From NCBI GenBank assembly GCA_965227265.1, contig OZ245738.1, forward strand, positions 1,116,001 through 1,180,000: a stretch of DNA of 64,000 nt, read 5' to 3'. Positions 23,145 through 32,471 of the stretch are shown in pieces. The stretch is from UBA2336 sp965227265. Its GTDB lineage: Bacteria > Bacteroidota > Bacteroidia > Cytophagales > Cyclobacteriaceae. The first letter of the stretch is position 1. Each line of letters begins with the position of its first letter. The position numbers and the translations under genes were made by a program. Below the pieces are notes generated by a model, which was not told the DNA's origin, ran no database searches, and was given only the letters and a program-made list of their open reading frames with translations.

Positions 23145-24290
23145 TTAGTAACTTCGGTAGAAACTCTGTAACCCGCTTGTGAGCTGGCTATAGATCGGGT
23201 CTGTAAACGCAAGGAACAAATCCTGGGCAGGAGGCGGCTGCAGTTCTCTTTTTTTCATGAGTGCTACTTGTTGATCGGTCAATGCGCGTTCATCGCCATT
23301 GAATCTGCCCCAACTGCTAAACCAAATGTACTCACCCGAGAATTTCTTGTGCGTGAGTACACCATTTGATTTTCCATCCAGCACAATCATGCTCAGTAAT
23401 CCACGGGAGATAACTTCTTTGCGAACCGTTGTTACTTTAGCGGTAACGGTATTGTAAACCGGAATAGTTTTGCCATTAACCTTGGCTTCGCCAACTTTAA
23501 CGCTATCCTTCTTCATGGTTTCAATTCGTTCAGTAACGTTGGTATTTCCAACTGAAAAATCATCGAATTGAATTCTTAAATACTGATCGATACGAGCCAG
23601 CTTAATACGCTGAGCTTCCTCCGGAGTAAAGAATTTGATAAATCCACGATCTGGATAGTTCTGATGTAAAAACTCTTCGACTTTATCCTGGAAGAAATCA
23701 CCTGATAAACTATATCGGGCAGGAACAGCTACTTGCTCCAAGATTACTTTAAGCGTAGCCTCATCTTTTGATTTATCAAGGTATTCAACTACATCTTTAT
23801 AGCCCGGAGAGAATGCTTGTGCATCCGCAAAATTGAAGTACGCTTTCTTCGCATCATCGCGATTTCCTTTCATCAATGCATCAATCCCTGCGTTGTAGCT
23901 TTCTTCCGCAGCCTTTTCTTTCAGCGGTGCGATCTCACTGTAATAGTTTTTAGGATCCTTGATGATTTTTATTGCTTTTGGAGATTGGCGGATCGACTCA
24001 TACATCTGGTTGATCTTATCGTAAGCCGCAATAGCATTTCTCCACTTGTTTGGCGAATTGGAAGCGATTTGGTTTTTAGCATCAGTCTCTAAATAATCCA
24101 GCGCCATCGGATAGCTGTTCTTAAGCGCTTCGATGGATTTCTTATGATCCGGATTTTGTCTCAATTTTTGAACGGAAGTCATTACCGCTTCGTAATATTC
24201 ACCGCGTTCATAAAGCTTTTTACCTGACGTGCAGGCTGAGAAAATAACAATCGTAAGCAGGAAGAACAATCGTCCGTAATTCTGGGTCAT
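23145..24290 (-). CDS. Exported lipoprotein with helical repeats, unrecognised
   Basis: A 381-residue lipoprotein (MTQNYGRLFFLLTIVIFSAC, lipidated at the Cys). The N-terminal half is helical and TPR-like (YERGEYYEAVMTSVQKLRQNPDHKKSIEAL, AGIDALMKGNRDDAKKAYFNFADAQ in parts); the C-terminal half looks beta-rich. I do not recognise a named family. The frame is open to a GTG at 24332 that overlaps the esterase stop (GTGA), but the ATG at 24290 gives a normal signal peptide. It ends the GH31-transporter-esterase-lipoprotein series on the minus strand and may be co-transcribed by position only. Confidence 0.65.
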   Translation of the reverse strand: MTQNYGRLFFLLTIVIFSACTSGKKLYERGEYYEAVMTSVQKLRQNPDHKKSIEALKNSYPMALDYLETDAKNQIASNSPNKWRNAIAAYDKINQMYESIRQSPKAIKIIKDPKNYYSEIAPLKEKAAEESYNAGIDALMKGNRDDAKKAYFNFADAQAFSPGYKDVVEYLDKSKDEATLKVILEQVAVPARYSLSGDFFQDKVEEFLHQNYPDRGFIKFFTPEEAQRIKLARIDQYLRIQFDDFSVGNTNVTERIETMKKDSVKVGEAKVNGKTIPVYNTVTAKVTTVRKEVISRGLLSMIVLDGKSNGVLTHKKFSGEYIWFSSWGRFNGDERALTDQQVALMKKRELQPPPAQDLFLAFTDPIYSQLTSGLQSFYRSY

Positions 24291-24328
24291 AAGAGTAAGC
24301 AGGCTTTTATTTAATTCAACAAAGGTAA

Positions 24329-25498
24329 TCACTTGGCCGGAAAGAAGTAAATCATGATGTCATCCAATGTGTCGCGCCAATTGCCCCAGGAGTGACCTTG
24401 GTTAGTTTCTGAATATTGGTAAGCACAGGTATTTTTTTCAAGGATGTCGCGCATTTTACGGGCACCATCCTGGGCATCATTGATCACACCTGTTGTTAAG
24501 AATATTTTTACAGGCGGATTTTCCGGGTTGTCGCACACTTTATAGATTTCAGTTTTGTACCAAAAAGCAGGTGATTGAATCCCGGCCATTCCAAAAACTC
24601 CTGGTCTTGTAAAACCAAAGTAAGCAGAGGTTAATCCACCCATCGATGTTCCAAGGATTGCCCTTTCTTTTGGATCGTGCGATACAGAATAACTTGACTC
24701 AATGAAGGGAACAAATTCATCCGAAAAGAAGGCTAAGTATTTTGAATTCATGGCGAGTTCTTCCATGCGCTTATTGTTCGAACGGTTAACCGGCTCACGA
24801 TGATCAACAAATACCGCAACGACTGGCTGAATTTTTTTATCTGCAATGAGATTATCGAGTACAGTATTCATGTTACCCATGCGTTCGTGAAGATATTCGT
24901 AGCCATCCGTAACGTAGATCACCGGGTATTTTTGGTTTGTAGAATATCCATTTGGAAGATAAATGCTGTACATGATTTGATAACCCAGCGTTGGACTGTT
25001 ATGCAGAATATCCCGTTGTACTTTACCTTTAGCAATGCCATCACGTTCAATCGTAGCAGCATCTTTTTTCCAAGCAGGCATACGAAGTTCGGAGTTTGGA
25101 CTTCCGCCACCCACACCAGACCATTGCTGATTTATGTTGCTCGGATCAAGAATCCAATCACTGCCGTTGAGCATGATTTTATAATCCATCCGTGCATCTT
25201 TGGGAAGCGATGTTCGTAGAATCCAAATATCGCTGTTTGGAATTTTTGTGCCAGAGTTCTTAAATTTTTTATCGTAACCCCAGCCGTTGAAGTCACCCAT
25301 CCAGGTTACAGAAGTAGCATTGCCTTTGTACAAGAAGGCTACGGAATCCTCTACAGCATAAGGGATAGTGCCGGCAGCTTTTAATTCATTCCAGGTTTGT
25401 TCGGGTGAAGTGTAGAGCTTCTGAATAGTGTTTGTAAAATCCTGAGCATAACATCCGATGCTCAATACTGTTAATGCAATAAAAGCTATACGTTTCAT
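24329..25498 (-). CDS. Exported alpha/beta-hydrolase, enterochelin esterase-like
   Basis: A 389-residue secreted esterase-D-type protein. It has a signal peptide (MKRIAFIALTVLSIGCYAQ), an N-terminal immunoglobulin-like E-set domain (residues about 35-140; VTWMGDFNGWGYDKK, like CBM48) and a C-terminal hydrolase with nucleophile Ser285 in GTSMGG and a late His in NQGHSWGNWR. Such fusions often deacylate or cleave siderophore or carbohydrate esters. Position beside GH31 and a sugar transporter favours a carbohydrate ester. The ATG at 25498 overlaps the transporter stop by four bases. Confidence 0.83.
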   Translation of the reverse strand: MKRIAFIALTVLSIGCYAQDFTNTIQKLYTSPEQTWNELKAAGTIPYAVEDSVAFLYKGNATSVTWMGDFNGWGYDKKFKNSGTKIPNSDIWILRTSLPKDARMDYKIMLNGSDWILDPSNINQQWSGVGGGSPNSELRMPAWKKDAATIERDGIAKGKVQRDILHNSPTLGYQIMYSIYLPNGYSTNQKYPVIYVTDGYEYLHERMGNMNTVLDNLIADKKIQPVVAVFVDHREPVNRSNNKRMEELAMNSKYLAFFSDEFVPFIESSYSVSHDPKERAILGTSMGGLTSAYFGFTRPGVFGMAGIQSPAFWYKTEIYKVCDNPENPPVKIFLTTGVINDAQDGARKMRDILEKNTCAYQYSETNQGHSWGNWRDTLDDIMIYFFPAK

Positions 25499-27027
25499 AC
25501 CGTTTGTTTTATAACCACTTCATCTTTATCACTAACGCGCAGGCAAAGTAATCCGGCAATAAACATAGAGATTCCGCCTGCTACTAAAATATAAATTGAT
25601 TGACCGTTGAATAGATGTGTTAACATAAATCCTAATACTGTTCCTGCAACAATTTGCGGAATAACAATAAAGAAATTGAACACACCCATATAATACCCCA
25701 TTTTTTCAGAAGGTAAAGAACCTGAAAGCATGGCGTACGGAACTGAAAGGATACTGGCCCATGCAATTCCAACACCGATCATAGACACGTATAAATAATT
25801 AGGTTCTGAGATGAAGTAAAATGAGATGAGTCCAATGCCCCCGCATATCAGCGCGATCATGTGTGTAATTCTTCTACTTGTGTAGCGCGCCAGTACAGGA
25901 AGCAGAAGTGCAGCAAGTGCAGCAATGCCATTGTAAATACCAAATAGATTACCAACCAGATCAGCGCCATTATTGTAAGCAGGAGAGGTAGTGTCAGTAG
26001 AATTAAAAATATAGCTGGTAACGGCTGGTGTTGTGTAAATCCACATCGCGAACAGGGCAAACCAGGAAAAGAACTGAACGAATGCCAACTGTAACATGGT
26101 TTTAGGCATGGTATTAAAATCTTTAACCATGTTTACAATCCCTAGGTAGGAGCGACCTTGATTAATATAAATAGCAGAGAGTATATGCACAATGCCAAAA
26201 AGTCCGAATCCGAAAGCAAGAACATAAAGCTCTTTTTCAGCTTTGGTAAAGTAAACAAGAATTGAAAATGCAGTGCCAATTATTAATAACACCAATCCTA
26301 TATCGAAGAACTTTTTTCTGAAATACTGTTCATTATCAATCTTACGTTTTTCACGATTCTTAAGATCTTTTTCCCCTTGTGAATCGGGTGGATATTCTTT
26401 TGTTGAGAACACAGTCCACAACACTGTAATGAGAAGTATAAAAGCACCTAAATAAAATGAGTACTTAACAGAGTTTGGAATCACTCCAGCTTCAGCAGTA
26501 TTTGAAATGTTTAGCCAATTCGTAAATATCCAGGGCAGGAAAGATGCAACGATTGCCCCCACACCAATAAAGAAACTCTGCATAGCAAACCCTGAAGTTC
26601 GTTGAGAAGGCGGTAGCATATCACCAACAAATGCTCGGAAAGGCTCCATGCTGATATTGATTGATGCGTCCATAATCCAGAGCACTCCGACAGCAATCCA
26701 TAAAACGGATGAATTAGGCATTAAACATAGCGCTATGGCAGCGAGTATGGCACCAACTGCAAAGAATGGCCGTCTTCGGCCCCATGTTTTATGCCAGGTG
26801 CGATCACTGTAGAATCCGATGATTGGTTGAACAATCAAGCCCGTGATAGGCGCAGCTAACCAATACAATGCAAGGCTTGATGTATCCGCGCCAAGTGTTT
26901 CAAAAATACGGCTCGTATTAGCATTCTGTAAAGCAAACCCGAATTGAATACCCAAAAACCCAAAGCTCATATTCCAGATTTGCCAAAAGCTTAGCCGTGG
27001 TTTGTTTACGCTGGAGATCGATGACAT
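25495..27027 (-). CDS. MFS sugar transporter, SLC45/maltose-type
   Basis: A 510-residue inner-membrane transporter with 12 hydrophobic segments. The start FWQIWNMSFGFLGIQFGFALQNANTSRIFETLGA, the DRTWHKTWGRRRPFF loop and the SINISMEPFRAFVGDMLPPSQRTSGFAMQSF stretch (quoted in parts) are hallmarks of the sucrose/maltose-type group found in Bacteroidota alpha-glucan loci. Residues about 215-240 are a charged cytoplasmic loop. Its gene ends by overlapping the esterase start and lies 27 bases after GH31. Uptake of maltose or similar glucosides is likely. Confidence 0.85.
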   Translation of the reverse strand: MSSISSVNKPRLSFWQIWNMSFGFLGIQFGFALQNANTSRIFETLGADTSSLALYWLAAPITGLIVQPIIGFYSDRTWHKTWGRRRPFFAVGAILAAIALCLMPNSSVLWIAVGVLWIMDASINISMEPFRAFVGDMLPPSQRTSGFAMQSFFIGVGAIVASFLPWIFTNWLNISNTAEAGVIPNSVKYSFYLGAFILLITVLWTVFSTKEYPPDSQGEKDLKNREKRKIDNEQYFRKKFFDIGLVLLIIGTAFSILVYFTKAEKELYVLAFGFGLFGIVHILSAIYINQGRSYLGIVNMVKDFNTMPKTMLQLAFVQFFSWFALFAMWIYTTPAVTSYIFNSTDTTSPAYNNGADLVGNLFGIYNGIAALAALLLPVLARYTSRRITHMIALICGGIGLISFYFISEPNYLYVSMIGVGIAWASILSVPYAMLSGSLPSEKMGYYMGVFNFFIVIPQIVAGTVLGFMLTHLFNGQSIYILVAGGISMFIAGLLCLRVSDKDEVVIKQTV

Positions 27028-27054
27028 AATTTTCAGAATAGAATTAGAATAAAG

Positions 27055-29457
27055 TTACCAGCTTATTTCAAGCTTATCGGAAGTATAATTTGTTACGATA
27101 AAATTCAATGATTTGATTTTTAATCCTTCGGGCATAGTTCCGACCGGATCGTAATTTGAGATCGGCTGAACGAACCGGTATTCGCCTGATTCGATTTTAA
27201 TTGATTTGTCACCAATCTTAACTGAATCAATGCCAACAAAACCATGAAAACAAATCTTAAGCTTTTTGAAAGGTGAGGTATAATTTCCTTCAGCTTTACT
27301 TATTTTAAAAGTCTTTTGTGATGGATTGTAAGTCAATGTCCGTTTTGCGAAGGCACCTTTTTCGTGATCGAAACTTGAGCCGTCATCTTCGTAGAGCGTA
27401 AAGCTGTTCTCGTTATTGCCCCTGTAAACATGCAATTCCAGGACATCACCTTGATCACGCGTATTAATACCAGCACGTTCTCGCATAGGGATGATGGCTG
27501 AACCTTTTACGTATACCGGTAATTGTTCCATCGGACAATCGGCCACAATTTCCCTACTTCCTTTATGAAGCTCATCGGTAAAGAAATCATACCAATCGCC
27601 TTCCGGCAGATAAACCTTTAACAAGTCTTTTGAGCTTTCAACCGGGGCAACTAAGATTGATGGCCCGAATAAGTATTGGTTATGATAACGATGATCATAG
27701 GTAAGGTCATCAAATGAATAATCGATCGCTAAACTTCTGTTAATCGGGATGCCGGTCTGACTCGCCTCATAAAACAATGAATATAAATAGGGAAGAAGGC
27801 GGTACCGAAGCTTCATGAAGTTACGGGAGATCTCTTCAACCTTCTCACCGTAAGACCATGGCTCTGAATCCCTGCTGTTGATCATCGAGTGACCTCTGAA
27901 GAAAGGAGAGAAGGCTCCAATGGCCATCCAACGAGCGAACAACTTTTCATCGGCATTCCCAACGAATCCGCCAATGTCGTAACCGGTAAACGCCAATCCA
28001 GATAAGCCCATACTGTTTACAAGTCTTACGCCTGCAAGCATGTGGGCATCGTAAGCAACATTATCACCCGTCCATACTGCAGTGTAGCGTTGCGCGCCTG
28101 CGTATGCTGATCGTGTTAGGTTAAAGGGTCGCTTATTCTTTAATAATTTCTTGGTGCCTTCATACGTACTACGCGACATCATAAACCCGAACAGGTTCCT
28201 TCCTTCCAGTGCAGTGCCTTTATTGCCTTCCATGTCAAACTCAATCACATCCGGAAGCATATTACCCCACGTGGCGATCTCATTCATGTCATTCCAAAAT
28301 CCTTCTACACCTAATTCAACATAGTCTTTAAAATGCTTGCCCCACCATTCACGTGCTTTAGCATTGGTAAAGTCGGGGAAGTGACACCAGCCTGGCCAAA
28401 CCTGACCGGAGTATTCTTGACCATCTGGGTATTTTATAAAGACACCTTCTTTCTTGCCGGATTCATAAGGTTCATAGCCTTCTTCGATCTTAATACCGGG
28501 ATCACACATCACCACAACTTCAAATCCATGCTCTTTGAGTTTGTCGATCATGGATTTTGGATCGGGAAAAGTTTTAGGATCCCACGTGAAGATTTTATAC
28601 GCATCCATGTAATGAATGTCGAGCACGATTGCATCGCCTGGAAAGTCACGTTCGCGAAAATTTTCAGCGATGCTGATTACTTCACGATCCGGATAATAAC
28701 TGTAGCGGCATTGTTGATAGCCAATGCTCCATAACGGAGGCAACGGCATCCGACCAGTCAAATGTGTATACGAAGTTATGATATCACTTACGGAATTACC
28801 ACCGATGAAATAATAATTCATATCGCCTGTGTCAGCGGAGAAACTTGCAAAGCGATCGTTAGATGCACCAAAGTTGAATTGCGTGCGGGAGCTGTTATCA
28901 AAATAGATTCCGTACGCAACGTTATGATGCAATCCGATATAAAAAGGAACAGTACTGTATAAAGGATCGGCATCCGGACTATAACCAAAGTTATCGGTGT
29001 TCCAGTTTACATAGCCTTTGCCTTTGCGATCGAGTGGACCATTCTTTTCTCCAAGTCCAATGAAACGCTCACCTTCCTGAAGCTTCTTATAGTTTGCAAC
29101 CTGGCCGCCATTCCAGCGTGTTCCCAATGCATCATCTTCATTAATTACCTCACCGGTTAGCGTTGTGAACAAAATAGTGAACGCAGTTTTGTTGATGAGA
29201 ACTTTAAGGGAAGGTGTATACAGCTCGAGGATGTTACCGTTCTCCGTTATCTCAAACGAAAAGGAGAGAGGTGAGGCAATCACGGCATATGAGAAATCGG
29301 AGAAAGTGTCTTGCCGGGTATTAACAACCCGAACGGTTGACTCGGAATAAAATTCGATCTTGAATAAACTGTTGGTGGTCCGGCCTGTGATTCCATTTGG
29401 AGATTTCTTCCATTCGGTAATTGCACCAGCTGGCAGACTAAGGGAGGTTGAGGGCAT
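27055..29457 (-). CDS. GH31 alpha-glucosidase
   Basis: An 800-residue glycoside hydrolase family 31 enzyme that releases glucose from the non-reducing end of alpha-glucosides. The catalytic nucleophile is Asp390 in GFWNDMNE; the general acid is Asp465 in WTGDNVAYD; other GH31 motifs are MPLPPLWSIGYQQCRYSY, DIHYMDAYKIFTWDP and ARWMAIGAFSPFFRGHS. No clear signal peptide is visible, so it is probably cytoplasmic and acts on sugar brought in by the MFS protein encoded next. A candidate LacI-type operator lies 77 bases upstream. Substrate linkage (1,4 or 1,6) is not determinable. Confidence 0.95.
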   Translation of the reverse strand: MPSTSLSLPAGAITEWKKSPNGITGRTTNSLFKIEFYSESTVRVVNTRQDTFSDFSYAVIASPLSFSFEITENGNILELYTPSLKVLINKTAFTILFTTLTGEVINEDDALGTRWNGGQVANYKKLQEGERFIGLGEKNGPLDRKGKGYVNWNTDNFGYSPDADPLYSTVPFYIGLHHNVAYGIYFDNSSRTQFNFGASNDRFASFSADTGDMNYYFIGGNSVSDIITSYTHLTGRMPLPPLWSIGYQQCRYSYYPDREVISIAENFRERDFPGDAIVLDIHYMDAYKIFTWDPKTFPDPKSMIDKLKEHGFEVVVMCDPGIKIEEGYEPYESGKKEGVFIKYPDGQEYSGQVWPGWCHFPDFTNAKAREWWGKHFKDYVELGVEGFWNDMNEIATWGNMLPDVIEFDMEGNKGTALEGRNLFGFMMSRSTYEGTKKLLKNKRPFNLTRSAYAGAQRYTAVWTGDNVAYDAHMLAGVRLVNSMGLSGLAFTGYDIGGFVGNADEKLFARWMAIGAFSPFFRGHSMINSRDSEPWSYGEKVEEISRNFMKLRYRLLPYLYSLFYEASQTGIPINRSLAIDYSFDDLTYDHRYHNQYLFGPSILVAPVESSKDLLKVYLPEGDWYDFFTDELHKGSREIVADCPMEQLPVYVKGSAIIPMRERAGINTRDQGDVLELHVYRGNNENSFTLYEDDGSSFDHEKGAFAKRTLTYNPSQKTFKISKAEGNYTSPFKKLKICFHGFVGIDSVKIGDKSIKIESGEYRFVQPISNYDPVGTMPEGLKIKSLNFIVTNYTSDKLEISW

Positions 29458-29533
29458 CGAGTAAGAGAACTTAATTTCACCTAAAGTAAGCGCAATTAAG
29501 CCGGTTAACCATGCAGGGCATTAGATGAAATTC

Positions 29534-29547
29534 CGAAAACGATTGCG
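29534..29547. promoter_or_regulatory. Candidate LacI-type operator upstream of GH31
   Basis: CGAAAACGATTGCG agrees at 12 of 14 positions with CGCAATCGATTGCG in the sus promoter region. It lies 77 bases upstream of the GH31 start, in the 156-base gap between lacI and GH31. One half-site is perfect; the left half is degenerate. Confidence 0.5.
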
Positions 29548-29555
29548 GAGCAGAT

Positions 29556-29617
29556 GTAAGATTTAAGACATAAGACTTTGGAAAACCATATCCTTTGTCT
29601 TAAGTGTAAAGTCTTAC
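29556..29617. repeat. AT-rich imperfect inverted repeat at the 3' end of the LacI gene
   Basis: GTAAGA at 29556 and TCTTAC at 29612 bound a 62-base stretch with partly complementary arms (TAAGAC and GTCTTA copies). It covers the LacI stop codon. There is no clear T-run, so it is a weak terminator candidate or an mRNA stabiliser. Confidence 0.4.
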
Positions 29618-30651
29618 TTCTTCTTGAGCGAAGATGCCCGAACAATCAGGCGCGTTTTCAAAACCTTTGTCTCTGAAGTCAGCTCTGCGCCATCTTTATC
29701 CTTCAGCTCAATGTGACGGATTAGTAAGCGTGCAGCTTCCTGGCCCATTTCAAAACCGGGCTGATCAACAGTTGTCAATGGTGGATCCATTAGTGAGCTG
29801 AAAAACCAGTTACTGAATCCAGCGACTGCAATGTCTTTCGGGATTTTGAAGCCTTTTTCTTTAATGGTTTGCATGGCACCCATTGCTGCCGGATCATTCG
29901 TTGAGAAAATGCCGTCTGGGGGAGTTTTTAGGGCTAAAAGCTTCTCTGCTGCTTCCTTTCCCTCCTCGATAGTCCCTGAAGGGCACGATACAATCAACTC
30001 AGGAATTATAGGCATATTATGCTGCGAAAGGGCAGTTTTATAACCTTCCAGCCGTTGTTTACTGATTACCAGGTTTGGCGGCCCTTCAAGATGGGCGATG
30101 CGCTTACAGCCTTGTTCAATCAGGTGTAACGTGGCTTCTTTAGCGCCTTCAAAGTCGTCAACGATAACCTTGCTGGACTGAGGACTATTATGAACCCGGT
30201 CAAAAAACACAATTGGAACACCTTTGGACAAAATGGCCTCAATATGATCGAAATTCGTTGTTTCACGGGAAATAGACATGAGCATTCCGTCCACCCGGCT
30301 GTTAAAAAGGGCTTTTATATCAGTTTTTTCGCGTTGAAGCGACTCGTTTGACTGAGCCAGAATGACATTATAGCCAGCACTATAGGCAACATCTTCAATT
30401 CCGCTAATTACCGTAGAGAAGAAGAAATGGACAATTTCAGGAATGATTACGCCAATCGTATTGGTTTTGCTTTGGCGAAGGCTAAGGGCCACAATATTAG
30501 GCTGATAATTAAGCTTTTCAGCCAGGGCATTAACTGCTTTTTTGGTTTCAGGACTTATATCCGGATGATCTTTTAAAGCTCTTGAAACAGTAGAGGGAGA
30601 GATGCCTAACTCTCTTGCAATGTCTTTGATCGTAACTTGTATGTACCGCAT
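29614..30651 (-). CDS. LacI-family transcriptional regulator of the alpha-glucan locus
   Basis: A 345-residue repressor-type regulator. The N-terminal helix-turn-helix (TIKDIARELGISPSTVSRAL) and hinge helix are followed by a periplasmic-binding-protein-like sensor domain (NTIGVIIPEIVHFFFS, FFDRVHNSPQSSKVIVDDF, GIFSTNDPAAMGAM, TTVDQPGFEMGQEAARLL). It lies between GH31 and the SusE-like gene on the same strand. Two candidate operators lie 22-47 bases before its start, consistent with autoregulation. The ligand may be maltose or another glucoside. Similar sites occur before susC and the GH13-glgE operon, suggesting wide control. Confidence 0.92.
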   Translation of the reverse strand: MRYIQVTIKDIARELGISPSTVSRALKDHPDISPETKKAVNALAEKLNYQPNIVALSLRQSKTNTIGVIIPEIVHFFFSTVISGIEDVAYSAGYNVILAQSNESLQREKTDIKALFNSRVDGMLMSISRETTNFDHIEAILSKGVPIVFFDRVHNSPQSSKVIVDDFEGAKEATLHLIEQGCKRIAHLEGPPNLVISKQRLEGYKTALSQHNMPIIPELIVSCPSGTIEEGKEAAEKLLALKTPPDGIFSTNDPAAMGAMQTIKEKGFKIPKDIAVAGFSNWFFSSLMDPPLTTVDQPGFEMGQEAARLLIRHIELKDKDGAELTSETKVLKTRLIVRASSLKKK

Positions 30652-30672
30652 TTAACAAAGAAACGAAATCTC

Positions 30673-30698
30673 CGCAACTTGTTGCACAACCGATTGTT
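30673..30698. promoter_or_regulatory. Two adjacent candidate operators in the LacI-gene leader
   Basis: GCAACTTGTTGC (30674-30685) is a perfect inverted repeat with a two-base centre. Overlapping it, 30685-30698 matches the CGCAATCGATTGCG pattern at 10 of 14 positions with the CG centre kept. Both lie 22-47 bases before the regulator's start codon. Confidence 0.45.
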
Positions 30699-30717
30699 TT
30701 TTGAATGAGAACCAATA

Positions 30718-30744
30718 AAAAAGGCCGCATTTTGCGGCCTTTTT
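30718..30744 (-). terminator. Intrinsic terminator between the SusE-like gene and the LacI gene
   Basis: A perfect 12-pair stem, AAAAAGGCCGCA with TGCGGCCTTTTT around a three-base loop, 17 bases past the SusE-like stop on the minus strand and followed there by TTATTGG. It separates that transcript from the regulator. Confidence 0.85.
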
Positions 30745-30761
30745 ATGATTATTAAAAAACA

Positions 30762-32258
30762 CTATGGAGCAGGTTCTTCTCTCCAGTAAGCGTAATAAAG
30801 CTGAACATTTGTTCCATTGCTAGTTCCAGTAGTGTTCCAGCCAGCTGTAGCATCACTTCCTGCAGTGTTTGTAGCTTGACCTTTCCACCAATCAGTGTAA
30901 CCCACATTACTTCTAAAGAATTGAACTATTTTATCCGCAGCAGGCATTTCAATGTCTATATAAGCACATGTATTACTGATTTTCGTCAGTTTATAAGCAG
31001 GATCTGCAACGCCCCAAACGAACGCATCCGCAACACCTGCCCAGTTTCCAGTAATATAGATATCGTCTGTAGTGCTCGGATGATTGATTATGAACCTGGT
31101 TTTAGTAGCAACCACGGCAGGAGTAGGAGTTGCGCATGGGAATTCTACAATTTGTAAAGTCTTATCTTCGCGAACCTTAAAGCCCTCAGAATCAAGGCCT
31201 TTAACAACGATTCTATACTCACCAACACCAAAACCAGATCCTGTTATAGTCACATCTTGTGAGAAATGAGTTTCACCAATGCCATCTTCAGCATCCAACG
31301 TTAAAGCGACATCTGTCTGACCAGCTACGGCTTCAAAGACATCACCATTTTTCTTTTGAATAGAATAGGTTGCGCTTTCGATATCATTTCCTGCTGTTAA
31401 TGACTTCTTCAGATATCCTTTGATTGTTGTTGTTGTAGACTGAGGTACTCCGCCAATTACGATAATAGTACCACCTGAATTATTTACAAGTTCAGGATTA
31501 TAATCTCTCCAGCCTGCAATTTCAACCTCCACAAACTGAGCCCCAGCTTCGAATTTGCGATTATCAATTTCTTTTCCATCAGGGTCTTTCTCTCCGAAAG
31601 GCCAGTCATTTCCGCGAACGAATTTAAAGCCTTGGTCCGCACCTGCATCATTTGGTAGTAGGATGTAATAACTGTCAGCACCTTCAGAATCAGTGTATTT
31701 AGTTACTGGATTATCCATAATTGCTGGATTCCAACCTTGAAACTGGCCAACAGCATAAAATGCATCGTCACCAGTTACTTCCGGTACAGAAGTAATCAAT
31801 ACCGTAGTTTTTCCTTCTTCCAACGCTGGAAGCACGGTTAATGCAACTGTTGAAGTCTTTTCGTTACCATCTTTATCTTTTGCAAGAATTGTGAGTGTAT
31901 GCTCACCAAGGGGTGCATCGTCCGGCAGGGTAATGTTCTTATTGTACGTAAAGCTCATTGGATTGCTGAACGTAGTTACAGTTTCAGTGTAAACCTCAGT
32001 GTCACCGTTTCCGATAGTTACTTTTACAGAAGCAAGCTCCTCATTATCTGTAATGGTTGAGTTTACTGCCAAAATTGCATCTGAAACGCCAATTGTACCT
32101 GCAGAAGGTGAAGCAACTGTAATTGTTGGGGCTGTTTCATCGCCACCACCGTCTTTCCCGCCATCATCATCGCTACACGCGCTGATCCATAAAAGACCTG
32201 CTACTGATACCACGGCAAGCATCAGGCTAAATAGTCTTGTGTATTTTATTTTCTTCAT
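30762..32258 (-). CDS. SusE/SusF-like surface glycan-binding lipoprotein
   Basis: A 498-residue lipoprotein, lipidated at Cys28 (WISACSDDDGG); the acidic residues directly after the Cys fit the Bacteroidota surface-export signal. Residues about 42-145 form an Ig-like domain (APTITVASPSAGTIGVSD, GEHTLTILAKDKDGNEK). Two later carbohydrate-binding-like modules contain VGQFQGWNPA and ITGNWAGVADAF, with a further beta domain between them. It probably binds alpha-glucan at the surface for SusCD. It is divergent from susC, with the operator between, rather than downstream of susD as usual. The match to SusE/F is by layout, not by clear sequence identity. Confidence 0.72.
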   Translation of the reverse strand: MKKIKYTRLFSLMLAVVSVAGLLWISACSDDDGGKDGGGDETAPTITVASPSAGTIGVSDAILAVNSTITDNEELASVKVTIGNGDTEVYTETVTTFSNPMSFTYNKNITLPDDAPLGEHTLTILAKDKDGNEKTSTVALTVLPALEEGKTTVLITSVPEVTGDDAFYAVGQFQGWNPAIMDNPVTKYTDSEGADSYYILLPNDAGADQGFKFVRGNDWPFGEKDPDGKEIDNRKFEAGAQFVEVEIAGWRDYNPELVNNSGGTIIVIGGVPQSTTTTIKGYLKKSLTAGNDIESATYSIQKKNGDVFEAVAGQTDVALTLDAEDGIGETHFSQDVTITGSGFGVGEYRIVVKGLDSEGFKVREDKTLQIVEFPCATPTPAVVATKTRFIINHPSTTDDIYITGNWAGVADAFVWGVADPAYKLTKISNTCAYIDIEMPAADKIVQFFRSNVGYTDWWKGQATNTAGSDATAGWNTTGTSNGTNVQLYYAYWREEPAP

Positions 32259-32286
32259 AGGTTTAACTTTTGTTTAAAAGCCTATA

Positions 32287-32294
32287 CAAAAATA
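32287..32294 (-). promoter_or_regulatory. Candidate -7 element for the SusE-like gene
   Basis: Minus-strand TATTTTTG fits the Bacteroidota -7 consensus TAnnTTTG exactly. It is 29 bases before the start codon. No good TTG partner is present at the usual distance, so confidence is low. Confidence 0.35.
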
Positions 32295-32346
32295 GATTTT
32301 GGTCTCGCTAAAACCAGAAAATTTCACAATATCTCCGCCTTTTTTT

Positions 32347-32362
32347 TCGCAATCGATTGCGA
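32347..32362. promoter_or_regulatory. LacI-type operator between the SusE-like gene and susC
   Basis: TCGCAATCGATTGCGA is a perfect 16-base palindrome with the central CG typical of LacI-family operators. It lies in the 213-base divergent promoter region, 89 bases from the SusE-like start and 110 from the susC start, placed to control both. It is the best site in the window. Confidence 0.7.
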
Positions 32363-32410
32363 GTTCGTTGGATAAAAATAGTTTGCCCGGATAATTGCTT
32401 TATAGATGAT

Positions 32411-32418
32411 TAAATTTG
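32411..32418 (+). promoter_or_regulatory. Candidate -7 element for susC
   Basis: TAAATTTG matches the Bacteroidota -7 consensus. It lies 54 bases before the susC start and 49 bases after the palindromic operator. A TTG at a good spacing is missing. Confidence 0.35.
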
Positions 32419-32471
32419 AAAATTACTGCAGATTGAAAGATTAATCTGGCACTCTAACCTAAAATCATGCT

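Noticed and set aside
24800..25219. 139-codon plus-strand ORF
   Set aside because: Antisense shadow of the esterase gene, which has intact catalytic residues in the other frame.
28333..28734. 133-codon plus-strand ORF
   Set aside because: Antisense shadow of the GH31 gene, no signal or domain of its own.
29556..29617. Inverted repeat as the terminator of the LacI gene
   Set aside because: No T-run and only imperfect pairing; listed as a repeat instead.
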